From assembly GCA_024234265.1 (NCBI GenBank), contig JACKOM010000003.1, positions 1-64,000 of the forward strand: 64,000 nt of DNA, in the 5' to 3' direction. The notes under the pieces were generated by a model. The model made no database searches. It was not told the DNA's origin and saw only the letters and a program-made list of their open reading frames with translations. Positions 1 through 8,306 of this stretch are shown piece by piece. Each line of letters begins with the position of its first letter. Position 1 is the first letter of the stretch. A program made the position numbers and the translations under genes. The stretch is from Oceanospirillaceae bacterium (GTDB lineage: Bacteria; Pseudomonadota; Gammaproteobacteria; Pseudomonadales; Oceanobacteraceae).

Positions 1-1
1 T

Positions 2-1669
2 ATCGACCAGCTGATCACCCAGAATCAGTTCGATGCTGCACAGGCACGTTTAAATGCCATTCGCCCTGCCAGCCTGAGCCCGGTGCAAAAAATCCGTTTC
101 CATTATTTATCTGCCCAGCTCGCCATTGCCCTGGGCCGCGGTGATAAAGCACTCGACTCACTGAATGCCGTAGCGCCAGGGGACTTTGCCCAGCTGACGG
201 ATATCGATCCAGCATCCCCCAGCCTGATGCGCGCCCAGGCTTTAGCCCTGAAAGGTGAATATCTGGCCAGCGCACGGGAGCGTATCTTTTTATCCGGCGC
301 CCTTTCCGGGGCCGCATATGATGCTAATCACGAAGCCATTTGGCAAACCCTGCTGCGCGCCGATACCACACAAATTGAACACATGCTGCGTAATGAGCAA
401 TCCACCAACTATTACGCCTGGCTGCAGCTGGCCCTGATCATGAAACAAAACCAGCTGGATATGGATAAACAGCTCGCCGCCCTGCGGGTCTGGAAAGAGC
501 GTTTTGCCACCCACCCTGCGGCGGTAAAATTACCCGGCAGTCTGGATAAACTCGAAATTTACGTACGCGAACAGCCTAAAAATATCGCCCTGCTGTTACC
601 CCTCACCGGCAAACTGGCCAGCACTGGCATTGCAGTGCGCGATGGCTTTCTTGCGGCCTATTATCAGTCCCAGAAAAACGGCGCGCAGCTGCCGGTGATT
701 CAGATTATTGATACCAACAGCGGTGAGTTTTTAAGCCTGTACGACAGCGCAGTGGCCAATGGCGCAGAGTTGGTTATTGGCCCGATCCAGAAAAACCTGG
801 TGGAGCAATTACAGGCAAAGGCTCAATTACCCGTACCCACCCTGGCACTGAATTATGGCCAGCGCGACCGCAGTGAAAACCCATCGGGTTTAGTGCAATT
901 TGGCCTCGCCGCCGAAGATGAAGCAGCGCAAGTGGCAACCTATGCCCGTCAGCTGGGTTACAAACGGGCCACAGCACTGGTGCCCGATGGCAACTGGGGT
1001 GACCGTGTGTATGAGCAGTTCGCCAGCAGCTGGCAAAACCTCGGTGGCGATGTATTAACCCGCAAAACCTTTACCGGTAAAGGTGATTACAACAGCGCCA
1101 TCAGCAGCATGCTGAATGTGGATAAAAGTGAAGCCCGTAAATCCCGCCTTGAGCGCCAGCTGAATATCAAACTGGAAGGTTTACCGCGCCGCCGTGGTGA
1201 TGTGGATTTTATATTTGTTGCCAGCCTGCCCGATCAGGCCCGCCAGATTAAACCAACCCTGGCCTACAACTACGCCGATGACGTGCCCGTGCTGGCCACT
1301 TCCCAGTTATATGAAGGCATTCCACAACCGGAAAGTGACCGCGATTTAAATGCCATGATTTTCTGTGATATGCCCTGGGTATTCAGCAACCCTGAATTAC
1401 GCCAGCAGATTCACAGCCAGTGGCCACAGAATAAACTGAAATTCGACCGCCTTTATGCACTGGGCGTAGATGCCTACCGGCTTTACCCGCGAATTAATCA
1501 GCTGACCATGGTGCAGGACAGCCAGCTCAATGGTTTTACCGGTGTGCTGACAATTGATGCTTACCGTCAGGTGGTGCGTCACTTAGGTTTCGCAAAATTT
1601 ATCGATGGCACACCACGCTTTATTCCCGGCAGCTTATATGTGGACACTCAGACTCAGCCCGCGCAATAA
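2..1669 (+). CDS. lpoA: LpoA, outer-membrane lipoprotein activator of PBP1a (5' end outside window)
   Basis: The reading frame is open from base 2, so the signal peptide and lipobox lie upstream of the window and about 555 residues are visible. LpoA is an outer-membrane lipoprotein that reaches through the periplasm and stimulates the peptidoglycan synthase PBP1a. The first part is helical and Leu/Ala/Gln-rich, as expected of the TPR-like N-terminal domain. From about base 570 the periplasmic-binding-protein-like domain begins with the typical segment IALLLPLTGKLASTG and continues with ELVIGPIQKNLVEQL. yraN and diaA follow directly, the same order as in E. coli, which strongly supports the name. 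The C-terminus overlaps yraN. Confidence 0.93.
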   Translation: MDQLITQNQFDAAQARLNAIRPASLSPVQKIRFHYLSAQLAIALGRGDKALDSLNAVAPGDFAQLTDIDPASPSLMRAQALALKGEYLASARERIFLSGALSGAAYDANHEAIWQTLLRADTTQIEHMLRNEQSTNYYAWLQLALIMKQNQLDMDKQLAALRVWKERFATHPAAVKLPGSLDKLEIYVREQPKNIALLLPLTGKLASTGIAVRDGFLAAYYQSQKNGAQLPVIQIIDTNSGEFLSLYDSAVANGAELVIGPIQKNLVEQLQAKAQLPVPTLALNYGQRDRSENPSGLVQFGLAAEDEAAQVATYARQLGYKRATALVPDGNWGDRVYEQFASSWQNLGGDVLTRKTFTGKGDYNSAISSMLNVDKSEARKSRLERQLNIKLEGLPRRRGDVDFIFVASLPDQARQIKPTLAYNYADDVPVLATSQLYEGIPQPESDRDLNAMIFCDMPWVFSNPELRQQIHSQWPQNKLKFDRLYALGVDAYRLYPRINQLTMVQDSQLNGFTGVLTIDAYRQVVRHLGFAKFIDGTPRFIPGSLYVDTQTQPAQ

Positions 1670-2009
1670 AGGCAAACAGCACGAAGAGATGGCCCGGCAC
1701 TTTCTTGAAAAGCAGGGCCTGATTTTTATTGCGCAGAATTTTGCCTATGCCGGCGGCGAGCTGGATTTAATTATGCAACACGGCACGCAGCTGGTTTTTA
1801 TCGAAGTGCGTTACCGTAAAAGCCAACAGTATGGCGGTGCAGCCGGCAGCATTAATGCCGGCAAAATACATAAAATCCGCAATACTGCGGGGCTTTATTT
1901 AGCCAAACATTATCCAAAAAATGCGCCGGCCTGCCGCTTTGATGTGATCGCCATGTCAGGGGATGCACAGCAACCGCACATTGAATGGATCCGAAATGCC
2001 TTTGAATAG
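1638..2009 (+). CDS. yraN: YraN family (UPF0102) endonuclease-like protein
   Basis: A 123-residue protein of the UPF0102/YraN family, which has a Holliday-junction-resolvase-like nuclease fold but no firmly established role. Visible motifs are GKQHEEMARHFLEKQG (family: G..AE..A..yL...G), GELDLI and VFIEVRYR, which carry the acidic residues of the E-D-EVK nuclease signature. I chose the ATG at 1638 (MWTLRLSPRNKG); it overlaps lpoA by 32 bases. The frame is open further upstream to 1605, but that region is lpoA coding sequence. It sits between lpoA and diaA, as in many gammaproteobacteria. Confidence 0.88.
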   Translation: MWTLRLSPRNKGKQHEEMARHFLEKQGLIFIAQNFAYAGGELDLIMQHGTQLVFIEVRYRKSQQYGGAAGSINAGKIHKIRNTAGLYLAKHYPKNAPACRFDVIAMSGDAQQPHIEWIRNAFE

Positions 2010-2058
2010 GCCAGATAACCCGTATAAGCTAGGCCCTCGCGCTAACTGAGTTGAACAT

Positions 2059-2652
2059 ATGCATTTTCAAGAGCGAATTCAGCAACACTTCCAGCACAGT
2101 ATCGAAACTAAAGTCAGCTCCCAGAGTGTGCTGCCCCCTGCAATTGAACGGGCGAGCCAGCTGATGGTCAATGCCCTGTTATCCGGCGGTAAAATTCTGA
2201 CCTGCGGTAACGGCGGCAGTGCAGGTGATGCACAGCATTTTTCCTCTGAATTATTAAACCGCTTTGAACGTGAGCGCCCAAGTCTGCCGGCCATTGCCCT
2301 GACCACCGACAGCTCAACCGTTACATCTATCGCCAACGATTATTCCTATAACGAAATTTTCTCCAAACAAATCCGCGCGCTGGGTAATGCCGGCGATGTG
2401 CTGTTAGCCATTTCCACCAGCGGTAATTCCGCCAACGTGGTACAGGCGATTGCTGCAGCCCACGACCGTGATATGCATGTGGTTGCCTTAACTGGCCGCG
2501 ATGGCGGCAATATGGCTGCCCTGCTGCAACCGGAGGATGTGGAAATTCGCGTACCTTCTAAGGTGACGGCACGTATTCAGGAAGTGCATCTGGTGGTGAT
2601 CCACTGCCTGTGTGATCTGATTGATTACCAACTGTTTGGCCCGCAGGAATAA
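2059..2652 (+). CDS. diaA: DiaA/GmhA-type SIS-domain protein, DnaA initiator-associating factor
   Basis: A 197-residue SIS (sugar isomerase) domain protein. The phosphosugar-binding signatures are visible: TCGNGGSAGDAQHFSSEL and LAISTSGNSANVVQAI, with the C-terminal EVHLVVIHCLCDLID segment. The family includes phosphoheptose isomerase GmhA and DiaA, a tetramer that binds DnaA and promotes timely replication initiation. The gene order lpoA-yraN-diaA favours DiaA, but sequence alone does not exclude isomerase activity. In E. coli dolP (yraP) follows; here it is missing and a terminator and a tandem repeat occupy its place. Confidence 0.85.
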   Translation: MHFQERIQQHFQHSIETKVSSQSVLPPAIERASQLMVNALLSGGKILTCGNGGSAGDAQHFSSELLNRFERERPSLPAIALTTDSSTVTSIANDYSYNEIFSKQIRALGNAGDVLLAISTSGNSANVVQAIAAAHDRDMHVVALTGRDGGNMAALLQPEDVEIRVPSKVTARIQEVHLVVIHCLCDLIDYQLFGPQE

Positions 2653-2665
2653 ATTTATTCCCCAT

Positions 2666-2693
2666 AAAAAAAGCGCCTTACGGCGCTTTTTTT
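2666..2693 (+). terminator. Rho-independent terminator after diaA
   Basis: A GC-rich hairpin (AAGCGCC-tta-CGGCGCTT) with an A-run before and a T-run after it, 14 bases past the diaA stop. The symmetry could let it act on both strands, but sspB on the other strand ends 166 bases further on, beyond a repeat array. Confidence 0.85.
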
Positions 2694-2694
2694 A

Positions 2695-2842
2695 TGTCCA
2701 TGGATGGACTGTATACTGAAAATGCAGGAGCAATTTTCGGTGTATGTCCATGGATGGACTGAATACTGAAAATGCAGATGCAATTTTCAGTGTATGTACA
2801 AAAACAAACTGCCTACTGAAAATGCAAACTCATATTTCAGTA
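2695..2842. repeat. Tandem array of a 50-bp unit, two good copies and one decayed
   Basis: Units begin at 2695, 2745 and 2795. The first two differ at only a few positions; the third keeps the TACTGAAAATGCA core and the ATTTTCAGT end. Each unit contains the palindrome TCCATGGA and an imperfect inverted repeat (CTGAAAATGCA ... TGCAATTTTCAG). The array fills the gap between the convergent diaA and sspB genes, where dolP would be expected in related genomes. I see no coding potential. Confidence 0.85.
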
Positions 2843-2858
2843 AACAAACCACCCGAAA

Positions 2859-3263
2859 TTACTTCACAACCTTTAATGCAGGACGTGCAGCGGGTTTGGC
2901 AGTTTCTGTTTTTGTACCTTTTGGCGGCTGCGGATCATCCGGATCTGGTGCTCCTGCCTCGTGGCCAAACACCATCCCCTGACCATTTTCCCGCGCATAA
3001 ATCGCCAGTACAGCCAGTACAGGTACAAAAATCTGATGGGTAATTCCGGAAAAGCGTGCGCTGAAAGAAATCTGTTCGTTTTCAATCAACAACTCGCGCA
3101 CGGCATTCGGGCTGATGTTCAGCACAATCTGCCCGTTCTGAACAAACTCCTGAGGCACCGCCACACCCTGTGCATTGGCGTCCACTAAAATGTAGGGCGT
3201 CTGATCGTTATCGAGAATCCACTCAAACAATCCGCGCACTAGGTACGGGCGGCTCGGGGTCAT
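2859..3263 (-). CDS. sspB: ClpXP protease specificity-enhancing factor SspB
   Basis: A 134-residue adaptor that binds ssrA-tagged proteins and tethers them to ClpXP. The N-terminal substrate-binding domain starts PSRPYLVRGLFEWILDN and contains TPYILVDA and the FSARFSGI strand. A flexible Pro/Asp-rich linker leads to the C-terminal RPALKVVK, which is the conserved ClpX-binding tail. The start ATG overlaps the sspA stop by 4 bases, so the two are translationally coupled in the usual sspAB pair. Confidence 0.95.
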   Translation of the reverse strand: MTPSRPYLVRGLFEWILDNDQTPYILVDANAQGVAVPQEFVQNGQIVLNISPNAVRELLIENEQISFSARFSGITHQIFVPVLAVLAIYARENGQGMVFGHEAGAPDPDDPQPPKGTKTETAKPAARPALKVVK

Positions 3264-3892
3264 TCGTTCATTTCCTGCTCAGCTTCGGACAAGCTGGCCT
3301 GGAATGATTCACGCTCAAACAAGCGATCCATGTAGGCACGCAAATGTTTGGTTTGTTTTTCAGGCAGTTCGATGCCCATTTCATCCAGACGCCACAGAAT
3401 AGGGGCGACACAGCAATCCACCAGGGTGAATTCATCACTCATGAAATAGGGCTTTTCACCAAACAGCGGAGAAATTGTTACCAGGGAATCACGCAGGCTT
3501 TTACGCGCTGCTTCAACTTCTTCCACGGAACGGCTGTTTAAAATGGTATCCACATAACCGCACCAGTCTTTTTTGATGCGCAGCATCCACAGACGGCTTT
3601 CAGCACGGGCCACCGGATAAACAGGCAGCAGTGGCGGATGGGGGAAACGCTCATCGAGATATTCCATCATCACATTGGAGTCGTCATATAACACCAGATC
3701 ACGGTCTACCAATACTGGCAGCGTGTTGTAAGGGTTATATTCGGCGATATCCTCTGGCGGGTTATCCAGGTCCACATCGTGGACTTCTACTGCCACACCC
3801 TTTTCTGCCAGAACGATACGCACACGGTGGGAGTAATGATCCTTGCCACCGGAAAAGAAAGTCATGGAAGAGCGCTTGGCCACCACACCCAT
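3260..3892 (-). CDS. sspA: Stringent starvation protein A (GST-fold RNA polymerase-associated factor)
   Basis: A 210-residue protein with a thioredoxin-like N-terminal domain (MTFFSGGKDHYSHRVRIVLAEKG) and a helical GST C-terminal domain. SspA binds RNA polymerase and affects stationary-phase and acid-stress expression; it lacks typical glutathione-transferase activity. I chose the start at 3892 (MGVVAKRSS) because GAGGAAA lies 5 to 8 bases upstream; the frame extends to 3919 without a better ribosome-binding site. It is followed by the overlapping sspB and preceded by petC. Confidence 0.94.
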   Translation of the reverse strand: MGVVAKRSSMTFFSGGKDHYSHRVRIVLAEKGVAVEVHDVDLDNPPEDIAEYNPYNTLPVLVDRDLVLYDDSNVMMEYLDERFPHPPLLPVYPVARAESRLWMLRIKKDWCGYVDTILNSRSVEEVEAARKSLRDSLVTISPLFGEKPYFMSDEFTLVDCCVAPILWRLDEMGIELPEKQTKHLRAYMDRLFERESFQASLSEAEQEMNE

Positions 3893-3921
3893 AGATGTTT
3901 CCTCGTTGTACTTAAACAAAA

Positions 3922-3954
3922 ACTCGGCTGCCGATTATACACCAACAGCCGAGT
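3922..3954 (-). terminator. Hairpin between petC and sspA, terminator or attenuator with embedded -10 box
   Basis: On the minus strand a perfect 9-bp stem (ACTCGGCTG / CAGCCGAGT) is followed by TTTTTG, as for a terminator of petABC. The loop contains TATAAT (positions 3934-3939), which could be the -10 of an sspA promoter, although I see no good -35 in front of it. The two functions may be combined. Confidence 0.6.
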
Positions 3955-3980
3955 CTTGTGGTTCTGTTATAAGCGCTTTA

Positions 3981-4736
3981 TTAGTGGATATCGCGCCAGA
4001 ATTCGCGGTTCAGGTAGTACACAGGCACAAACATCAGCGCCAGGAACAGCAATACGAACCAACCAATAGTCTGACGTTCCATTGCCACTGGCTCACCCAT
4101 ATAAACAAGGTAGTTTACGGTGTCGTAAACAAACTTGTCATAGGCTTTGGCATCCAGGGCGCCGGCTTTTTCCACGTACAGCACATCACATTCTTCTTCT
4201 TTCAGGTCACGGCCTGTCAGAGGATCGAAACCAACGGTTACCGGCGCACAGCCTTTAACCTGCTGACCCTGTAAATCTGCCAGAACGTGTGGCATACCAA
4301 CGTCTTTGAATACGGTGTTGTTCACACCCCAAGGACGGCTGGCATCTGCGTAGAAGCTTTTCAGATAGGTATATAACCAATCTTCGCCACGTACACGGGC
4401 AACCAGGGTCAGGTCAGGTGGTGTAGCACCAAACCATTTTTTGGAATCCACTGGACGCATGGCGATTTCCATCAGGGAACCGATTTTGGCACCGTTGAAA
4501 ATCAGGTTTTCTTCCATCATTTTTTCCGGAATACCCAGGTCGCGTGCGACACGGTTATAACGGGCAAATTTCAGGCTGTGACAACCCATGCAGTAGTTAG
4601 CAAAGTTTTTCGCACCACGCTGCAGTGAAGCCTGATCATGCAGATCAGGTTTCATATCTTCGAGGTGCACACCTGCAGTATTAGCCAGAGCGAATGCAGG
4701 CAGCAGAGCAATTAATAATGCAATTACCTTTTTCAT
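3981..4736 (-). CDS. petC: Ubiquinol-cytochrome c reductase, cytochrome c1 subunit
   Basis: A 251-residue cytochrome c1 of the bc1 complex. It has a signal peptide (MKKVIALLIALLPAFALA), the haem motif CMGCH at residues 49-53, a probable axial Met later in the chain, and a C-terminal membrane anchor (TIGWFVLLFLALMFVPVYYLN). It passes electrons from the Rieske protein to soluble cytochrome c. The start ATG overlaps the petB stop by one base, making it the last gene of the petABC operon. Confidence 0.96.
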   Translation of the reverse strand: MKKVIALLIALLPAFALANTAGVHLEDMKPDLHDQASLQRGAKNFANYCMGCHSLKFARYNRVARDLGIPEKMMEENLIFNGAKIGSLMEIAMRPVDSKKWFGATPPDLTLVARVRGEDWLYTYLKSFYADASRPWGVNNTVFKDVGMPHVLADLQGQQVKGCAPVTVGFDPLTGRDLKEEECDVLYVEKAGALDAKAYDKFVYDTVNYLVYMGEPVAMERQTIGWFVLLFLALMFVPVYYLNREFWRDIH

Positions 4737-5959
4737 TAGCCTGTTACCCTCTCTGGTACTGGTTTAGTTTTTTCAATGCGGGTCCAGAATGGCATGCCGA
4801 TGAAGAATGCGAAGTAAATAACACTCGCAATACGGGCAAACCAAGTGTACAGGACTGTTGCAGGCTGGGTGCCTAACCAGGTCAGGATGATGAAATCCAC
4901 CGCAAAAACCAGGATAGCAACTTTGCTGAACAGACCTTTGTAACGCCAGGATTTAACCGGGCTGCGGTCTAGCCATGGCAATACAAACAGAATCGCAATT
5001 GCAGCAGCCATAGCGATAACACCCATCAGTTTGTCCGGAATCGCACGCAGTACGGAGTAATAAGCACCGAAGTACCAAACTGGCGCAATGTGCTCAGGGG
5101 TTTTCAGACCATTCGCTTCTTCGAAGTTAGCGTGTTCCAGGAAGAAACCATTACCTTCAGGCCAGAAGAAAATTACAAAGCAGAACACCATCAGGAATAC
5201 CACGATGCCGACTAAATCGTGCACTGTGTAGAAAGGATGGAAAGGAATACCGTCCAGTGGGCGGCCCTGTTCATCTTTGTATTTTTTGATATCAACGCCG
5301 TCAGGGTTGTTAGAACCCACTTCGTGCAGAGCCAGGATGTGCAGGAATACCAGAGCAACCAGCACCAGCGGCAGAGCAATAACGTGCAGCGCGAAGAAAC
5401 GGTTCAGGGTAATACCGGAGATCAGGAAGTCACCTTTAATCCAGGTCACCAAATCGTCACCCACAACAGGTACCGCACCGAACAGGGAGATAATTACCTG
5501 GGCCCCCCAGTAAGACATCTGACCCCATGGTAATACGTAACCCATGAAAGCTTCCGCCATCAGAGCCAGGTAAATACCCATACCGAAAATCCAGATCAGC
5601 TCACGTGGTTTCTGGTAAGAACCGTACATCAGGCCACGGAACATGTGCAGATAAACAACGATGAAGAAGAAAGAAGCACCGGTAGAGTGCATGTAACGAA
5701 TTAACCAGCCCCACTCCACATCACGCATGATGTATTCAACGGAAGCAAACGCGCCTTCCTGGGTTGGGTTGAAGCTCATGGTCAGCCATACACCGGACAG
5801 AATCTGGTTGGCGAGCATCAGGAAAGAAAACACACCAAAGAAGTACCAGAAATTCAGGTTCTTCGGCGCGTAGTATTTTGACATGTGTTTTTCGAAGGTG
5901 GATGTCACCGGCAGGCGATGATCGATCCATGCCATAAAGGCATTTTTTGGCTTGCTCAT
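4736..5959 (-). CDS. petB: Cytochrome b of the bc1 complex
   Basis: A 407-residue integral membrane protein with eight hydrophobic segments. It carries both b haems and the two quinone sites. Visible signatures are the haem-ligand helices (LIRYMHSTGASFFFIVVYLHMFRG and NRFFALHVIALPL), the PWGQMSYWGAQV Qo-site region, and PVWYFGAYYSVLRA. The last has PVWY instead of mitochondrial PEWY, a variant known from proteobacteria. It lies between petA and petC with one-base overlaps on both sides. Confidence 0.97.
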   Translation of the reverse strand: MSKPKNAFMAWIDHRLPVTSTFEKHMSKYYAPKNLNFWYFFGVFSFLMLANQILSGVWLTMSFNPTQEGAFASVEYIMRDVEWGWLIRYMHSTGASFFFIVVYLHMFRGLMYGSYQKPRELIWIFGMGIYLALMAEAFMGYVLPWGQMSYWGAQVIISLFGAVPVVGDDLVTWIKGDFLISGITLNRFFALHVIALPLVLVALVFLHILALHEVGSNNPDGVDIKKYKDEQGRPLDGIPFHPFYTVHDLVGIVVFLMVFCFVIFFWPEGNGFFLEHANFEEANGLKTPEHIAPVWYFGAYYSVLRAIPDKLMGVIAMAAAIAILFVLPWLDRSPVKSWRYKGLFSKVAILVFAVDFIILTWLGTQPATVLYTWFARIASVIYFAFFIGMPFWTRIEKTKPVPERVTG

Positions 5960-6555
5960 TATGCGCTCGCTCCGTCTTCACCGATGATAATGGTGTTGTC
6001 GTCCAGGTAGCCGTAAGGCGGAACTACCAGGTTGGCCGCAGCAGGTGAACCTGAGAATACACGGCCGGCGAGGTCAAAACGGGAACCGTGACAGGGGCAG
6101 AAGAAGCCACCTTTCCAGTTGGCATCAAACGGTTCAGGTTTAACTTCGGGAATGTATTTAGGGGCGCAACCCAGGTGGGTACAAACACCTTCCAGTACCA
6201 GCAGTTCAGCTTTGCGTGAACGGTACAGATTGTCTGCGTACTCTGGCTGCTGACCTTTATTGCCGTTGCTTGGATCTTTCAGACGCTCAGCAAGACCTTC
6301 CAGGTTGCCAATTGTCTCCTCAGAGCGCTTCACCAGGTAAACCGGCTTACCACGCCATTCAACTACGACCATCTGACCGACTTCGATTTTGCTTACGTCA
6401 GCCTTGGCTGGAGCACCGGCTGCTTTAGCCTTTTCACTCGGATTCCAAGATTTGACGAAAGGAACAGCAACGCCCACAGCAGCGCCTGCCCCCATCCCCG
6501 CTGTTACTGCGATGAGCAGGGTACGTCGGCCTTTGTTTACGCCGTCATTACTCAT
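5959..6555 (-). CDS. petA: Rieske iron-sulfur subunit of the bc1 complex
   Basis: A 198-residue protein with an N-terminal membrane anchor preceded by a twin-arginine-like NKGRRTLLIAVTAGMGAG segment, consistent with Tat export. The 2Fe-2S motifs CTHLGC and CPCHGS are intact and are followed by the usual GSPAAANLVVPPY segment. It is the first gene of petABC; the ATG is preceded by GGGAGAG. The stop overlaps the petB start. Confidence 0.97.
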   Translation of the reverse strand: MSNDGVNKGRRTLLIAVTAGMGAGAAVGVAVPFVKSWNPSEKAKAAGAPAKADVSKIEVGQMVVVEWRGKPVYLVKRSEETIGNLEGLAERLKDPSNGNKGQQPEYADNLYRSRKAELLVLEGVCTHLGCAPKYIPEVKPEPFDANWKGGFFCPCHGSRFDLAGRVFSGSPAAANLVVPPYGYLDDNTIIIGEDGASA

Positions 6556-6576
6556 TCGGGCACTCTCCCATCAACG

Positions 6577-6604
6577 GTTTTATTTAAAAACTTTTTACAC
6601 TCAA
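6577..6604 (-). promoter_or_regulatory. Possible promoter of petABC
   Basis: On the minus strand TTGAGT (6599-6604) and TAAAAC (6577-6582) are separated by 16 bases, about 20 bases upstream of the petA start. Both boxes are imperfect, so this is a plausible sigma70 promoter only. The remaining intergenic sequence up to 6740 shows no gene. Confidence 0.4.
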
Positions 6605-6740
6605 CCGACCCATGACACGTAACCCAGGGCACCGGCAGGCGTACCGAAAACGGCACGAATAGTAATGAAATAGCCCTATCCTTACAAGGATACAGATCAA
6701 TTCCATCAATATTTGTAAGTGTTTATCCAGCTTAGTACGG

Positions 6741-6776
6741 AATAAAAAAACGCCCAGACCAGAGGCCTGAGCGTTC
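6741..6776 (-). terminator. Rho-independent terminator after rpsI
   Basis: On the minus strand the hairpin ACGCTCAGGCC-tct-GGTCTGGGCGT (11-bp stem with two G-T pairs) is followed by TTTTTTTATT. It separates the rplM-rpsI operon from petABC. Confidence 0.85.
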
Positions 6777-6802
6777 TTTGTACATCTTCAGCAGTCCAAG
6801 AA

Positions 6803-7192
6803 TTAACGCTTGGAGAACTGTGGACGCTTACGTGCTTTACGCAGACCCACTTTCTTACGTTCAACTTCACGGTCGTCACGGGTTACATAACCAGCCTGAC
6901 GCAGTGGAGAACGCAGAGTCTCATCGTATTCCATCAGTGCACGGGTGATACCGTGACGGATTGCACCAGCTTGACCACTCGCGCCACCGCCTTTAACGGT
7001 TACGTAAATGTCGAACTTTTCCAGAGTCTCGGTCAGAACCAGCGGCTGACGAACAACCATGCGGGAAGTCTGACGACCGAAGTACACATCCAGAGTGCGT
7101 TTGTTGATTACGATCTGGCCTGAACCAGGACGTAAAAATACACGTGCCGCAGAAGATTTACGACGACCGGTACCGTAGTATTGATTTGCCAT
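6803..7192 (-). CDS. rpsI: 30S ribosomal protein S9 (uS9)
   Basis: A 129-residue protein starting MANQYYGTGRRKSSAARVFLRPG with GAIRHGITRALMEYD in the middle and the basic tail RKARKRPQFSKR that reaches into the ribosomal P site. Length and sequence are typical of S9. It follows rplM with an 11-base gap, the standard two-gene operon. Confidence 0.98.
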   Translation of the reverse strand: MANQYYGTGRRKSSAARVFLRPGSGQIVINKRTLDVYFGRQTSRMVVRQPLVLTETLEKFDIYVTVKGGGASGQAGAIRHGITRALMEYDETLRSPLRQAGYVTRDDREVERKKVGLRKARKRPQFSKR

Positions 7193-7203
7193 TGCCAGTC
7201 CCC

Positions 7204-7632
7204 TTAGATGGATAATGCTTTAGGTTGTTGAGACGCGTGTGGATGTTCAGCACCTGCGTAGATTTTCATCTTTTTGAACATCGCACGGCCCAGAGGACCT
7301 TTTGGCAACATGCCGTTAACAGCCAGCTCGATTGCGCGACCTGGTTTACGGGCCTGGAGGTCCTGGAAGTTAACTTCTTTCAGACCACCGATGTAACCGC
7401 TGTGACGGTAGTACATTTTGTCCTGGGCTTTTTTACCAGTTACATGCACTTTGTCAGCGTTGATGATGATGATGTAATCACCGGTATCAACGTGTGGGGT
7501 GTATTCAGGCTTGTGCTTACCGCGCAGACGGCTTGCAACTTCAGTGGCCAGACGACCCAGAGTTACACCCTCTGCATCGATGATCAGCCACTCGCGTTTA
7601 ACGCTTTCTGGTTTAGCTGTAAAAGTTTTCAT
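7204..7632 (-). CDS. rplM: 50S ribosomal protein L13 (uL13)
   Basis: A 142-residue protein, the same length as E. coli L13. It contains TLGRLATEVASRLRGKHKPEYTPHVDTGDY and GMLPKGPLGRAMFKKMKIYAG. I chose the ATG at 7632 (MKTFTAKPE), which matches the family N-terminus and has GGCGG upstream; a TTG two codons earlier is less likely. It is the first gene of the rplM-rpsI operon. Confidence 0.97.
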   Translation of the reverse strand: MKTFTAKPESVKREWLIIDAEGVTLGRLATEVASRLRGKHKPEYTPHVDTGDYIIIINADKVHVTGKKAQDKMYYRHSGYIGGLKEVNFQDLQARKPGRAIELAVNGMLPKGPLGRAMFKKMKIYAGAEHPHASQQPKALSI

Positions 7633-7779
7633 ATTCAAAAATCCGCCTAATTTGGATGTTTCTAGCTATGCACATGGGCTAGATGCGCAGTCGCTACACC
7701 ATTAGGGCTAATATCGGGGGAAACGACTGGGCGCGAATACTAACGGATAACAAAAAGGATTTCACCTGTTTTGTCGAAC

Positions 7780-8091
7780 TTAGTAGCGTTCGCCCTCTTT
7801 AAAGTGAGTCAGGCCCCAGGTCAGGGCCAGCAACGCGATGACAGCATTCAGCAAAATAGCGGCACTGAGCAATCCCTGACGGTCAGCATCCTGGGCGAAT
7901 CCCAGAAAATCCCCCATGAAATAGGAGAGCGCCGAACAGGTAAATGCCGCCAGAATCATGCTGATCAGGTAATAACCCCGCCCATCATCCAGACTGAGCT
8001 GATGGTTGTGGATTTTACGTTCAAACAAACGGTAAAGGCCGAAACACACAGCGCAGGTAAGGGCGAGTACAACCAGCAGATAAACAAACAT
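7780..8091 (-). CDS. Small three-helix membrane protein, function unknown
   Basis: A 103-residue hydrophobic protein with about three membrane segments: residues 2-21, 40-62 and 75-95. A charged stretch (ERKIHNHQLSLDDGRG) lies between the first two. I do not recognise a named family. It lies between rplM and prfC on the same strand. A 14-bp-stem hairpin stands immediately upstream of its start, so it may be separately regulated. Confidence 0.6.
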   Translation of the reverse strand: MFVYLLVVLALTCAVCFGLYRLFERKIHNHQLSLDDGRGYYLISMILAAFTCSALSYFMGDFLGFAQDADRQGLLSAAILLNAVIALLALTWGLTHFKEGERY

Positions 8092-8105
8092 GACAATCGG
8101 ACCTG

Positions 8106-8143
8106 AAGGAGTTTTGTATCTTTGAGACTAATACAAAACTCCT
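8106..8143. terminator. Strong hairpin between prfC and the small membrane-protein gene
   Basis: A perfect 14-bp stem (AAGGAGTTTTGTAT / ATACAAAACTCCTT) with a loop of about 10 bases. A short T-run follows on the plus strand only. It ends about 15 bases before the start of the minus-strand ORF at 8091, so it could also influence that gene's expression. Confidence 0.55.
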
Positions 8144-8164
8144 TTTCGGCAAGGCATTACCCGG

Positions 8165-8305
8165 CTTTTAATGCTCGCGGAAGGAAGCGTCTACGAGGAC
8201 GCAGGAACGAGGCAAAAATGAATGAAAAAGCGCAGTTTATGAACAATAAATGAGCATTTTGAATTCATTTTTAACAAAGTTCCGGCAACGCAGTTAGCTT
8301 ACCAT
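8165..8305. repeat. Interspersed palindromic element, copy 1
   Basis: A palindromic sequence downstream of prfC. The arms are CGAGGACGCAGGAACGAGGC and TTAACAAAGTTCCGGCAACG; the core is AAAAAGCGCAGTTTAT ... ATAAATGAGCATTTT, flanked by a second pairing (AAAATGAAT / ATTCATTTT). Related copies lie near 45.1, 48.3, 51.1, 52.5 and 58.9 kb. No coding potential is apparent. Confidence 0.8.
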
Positions 8306-8306
8306 C

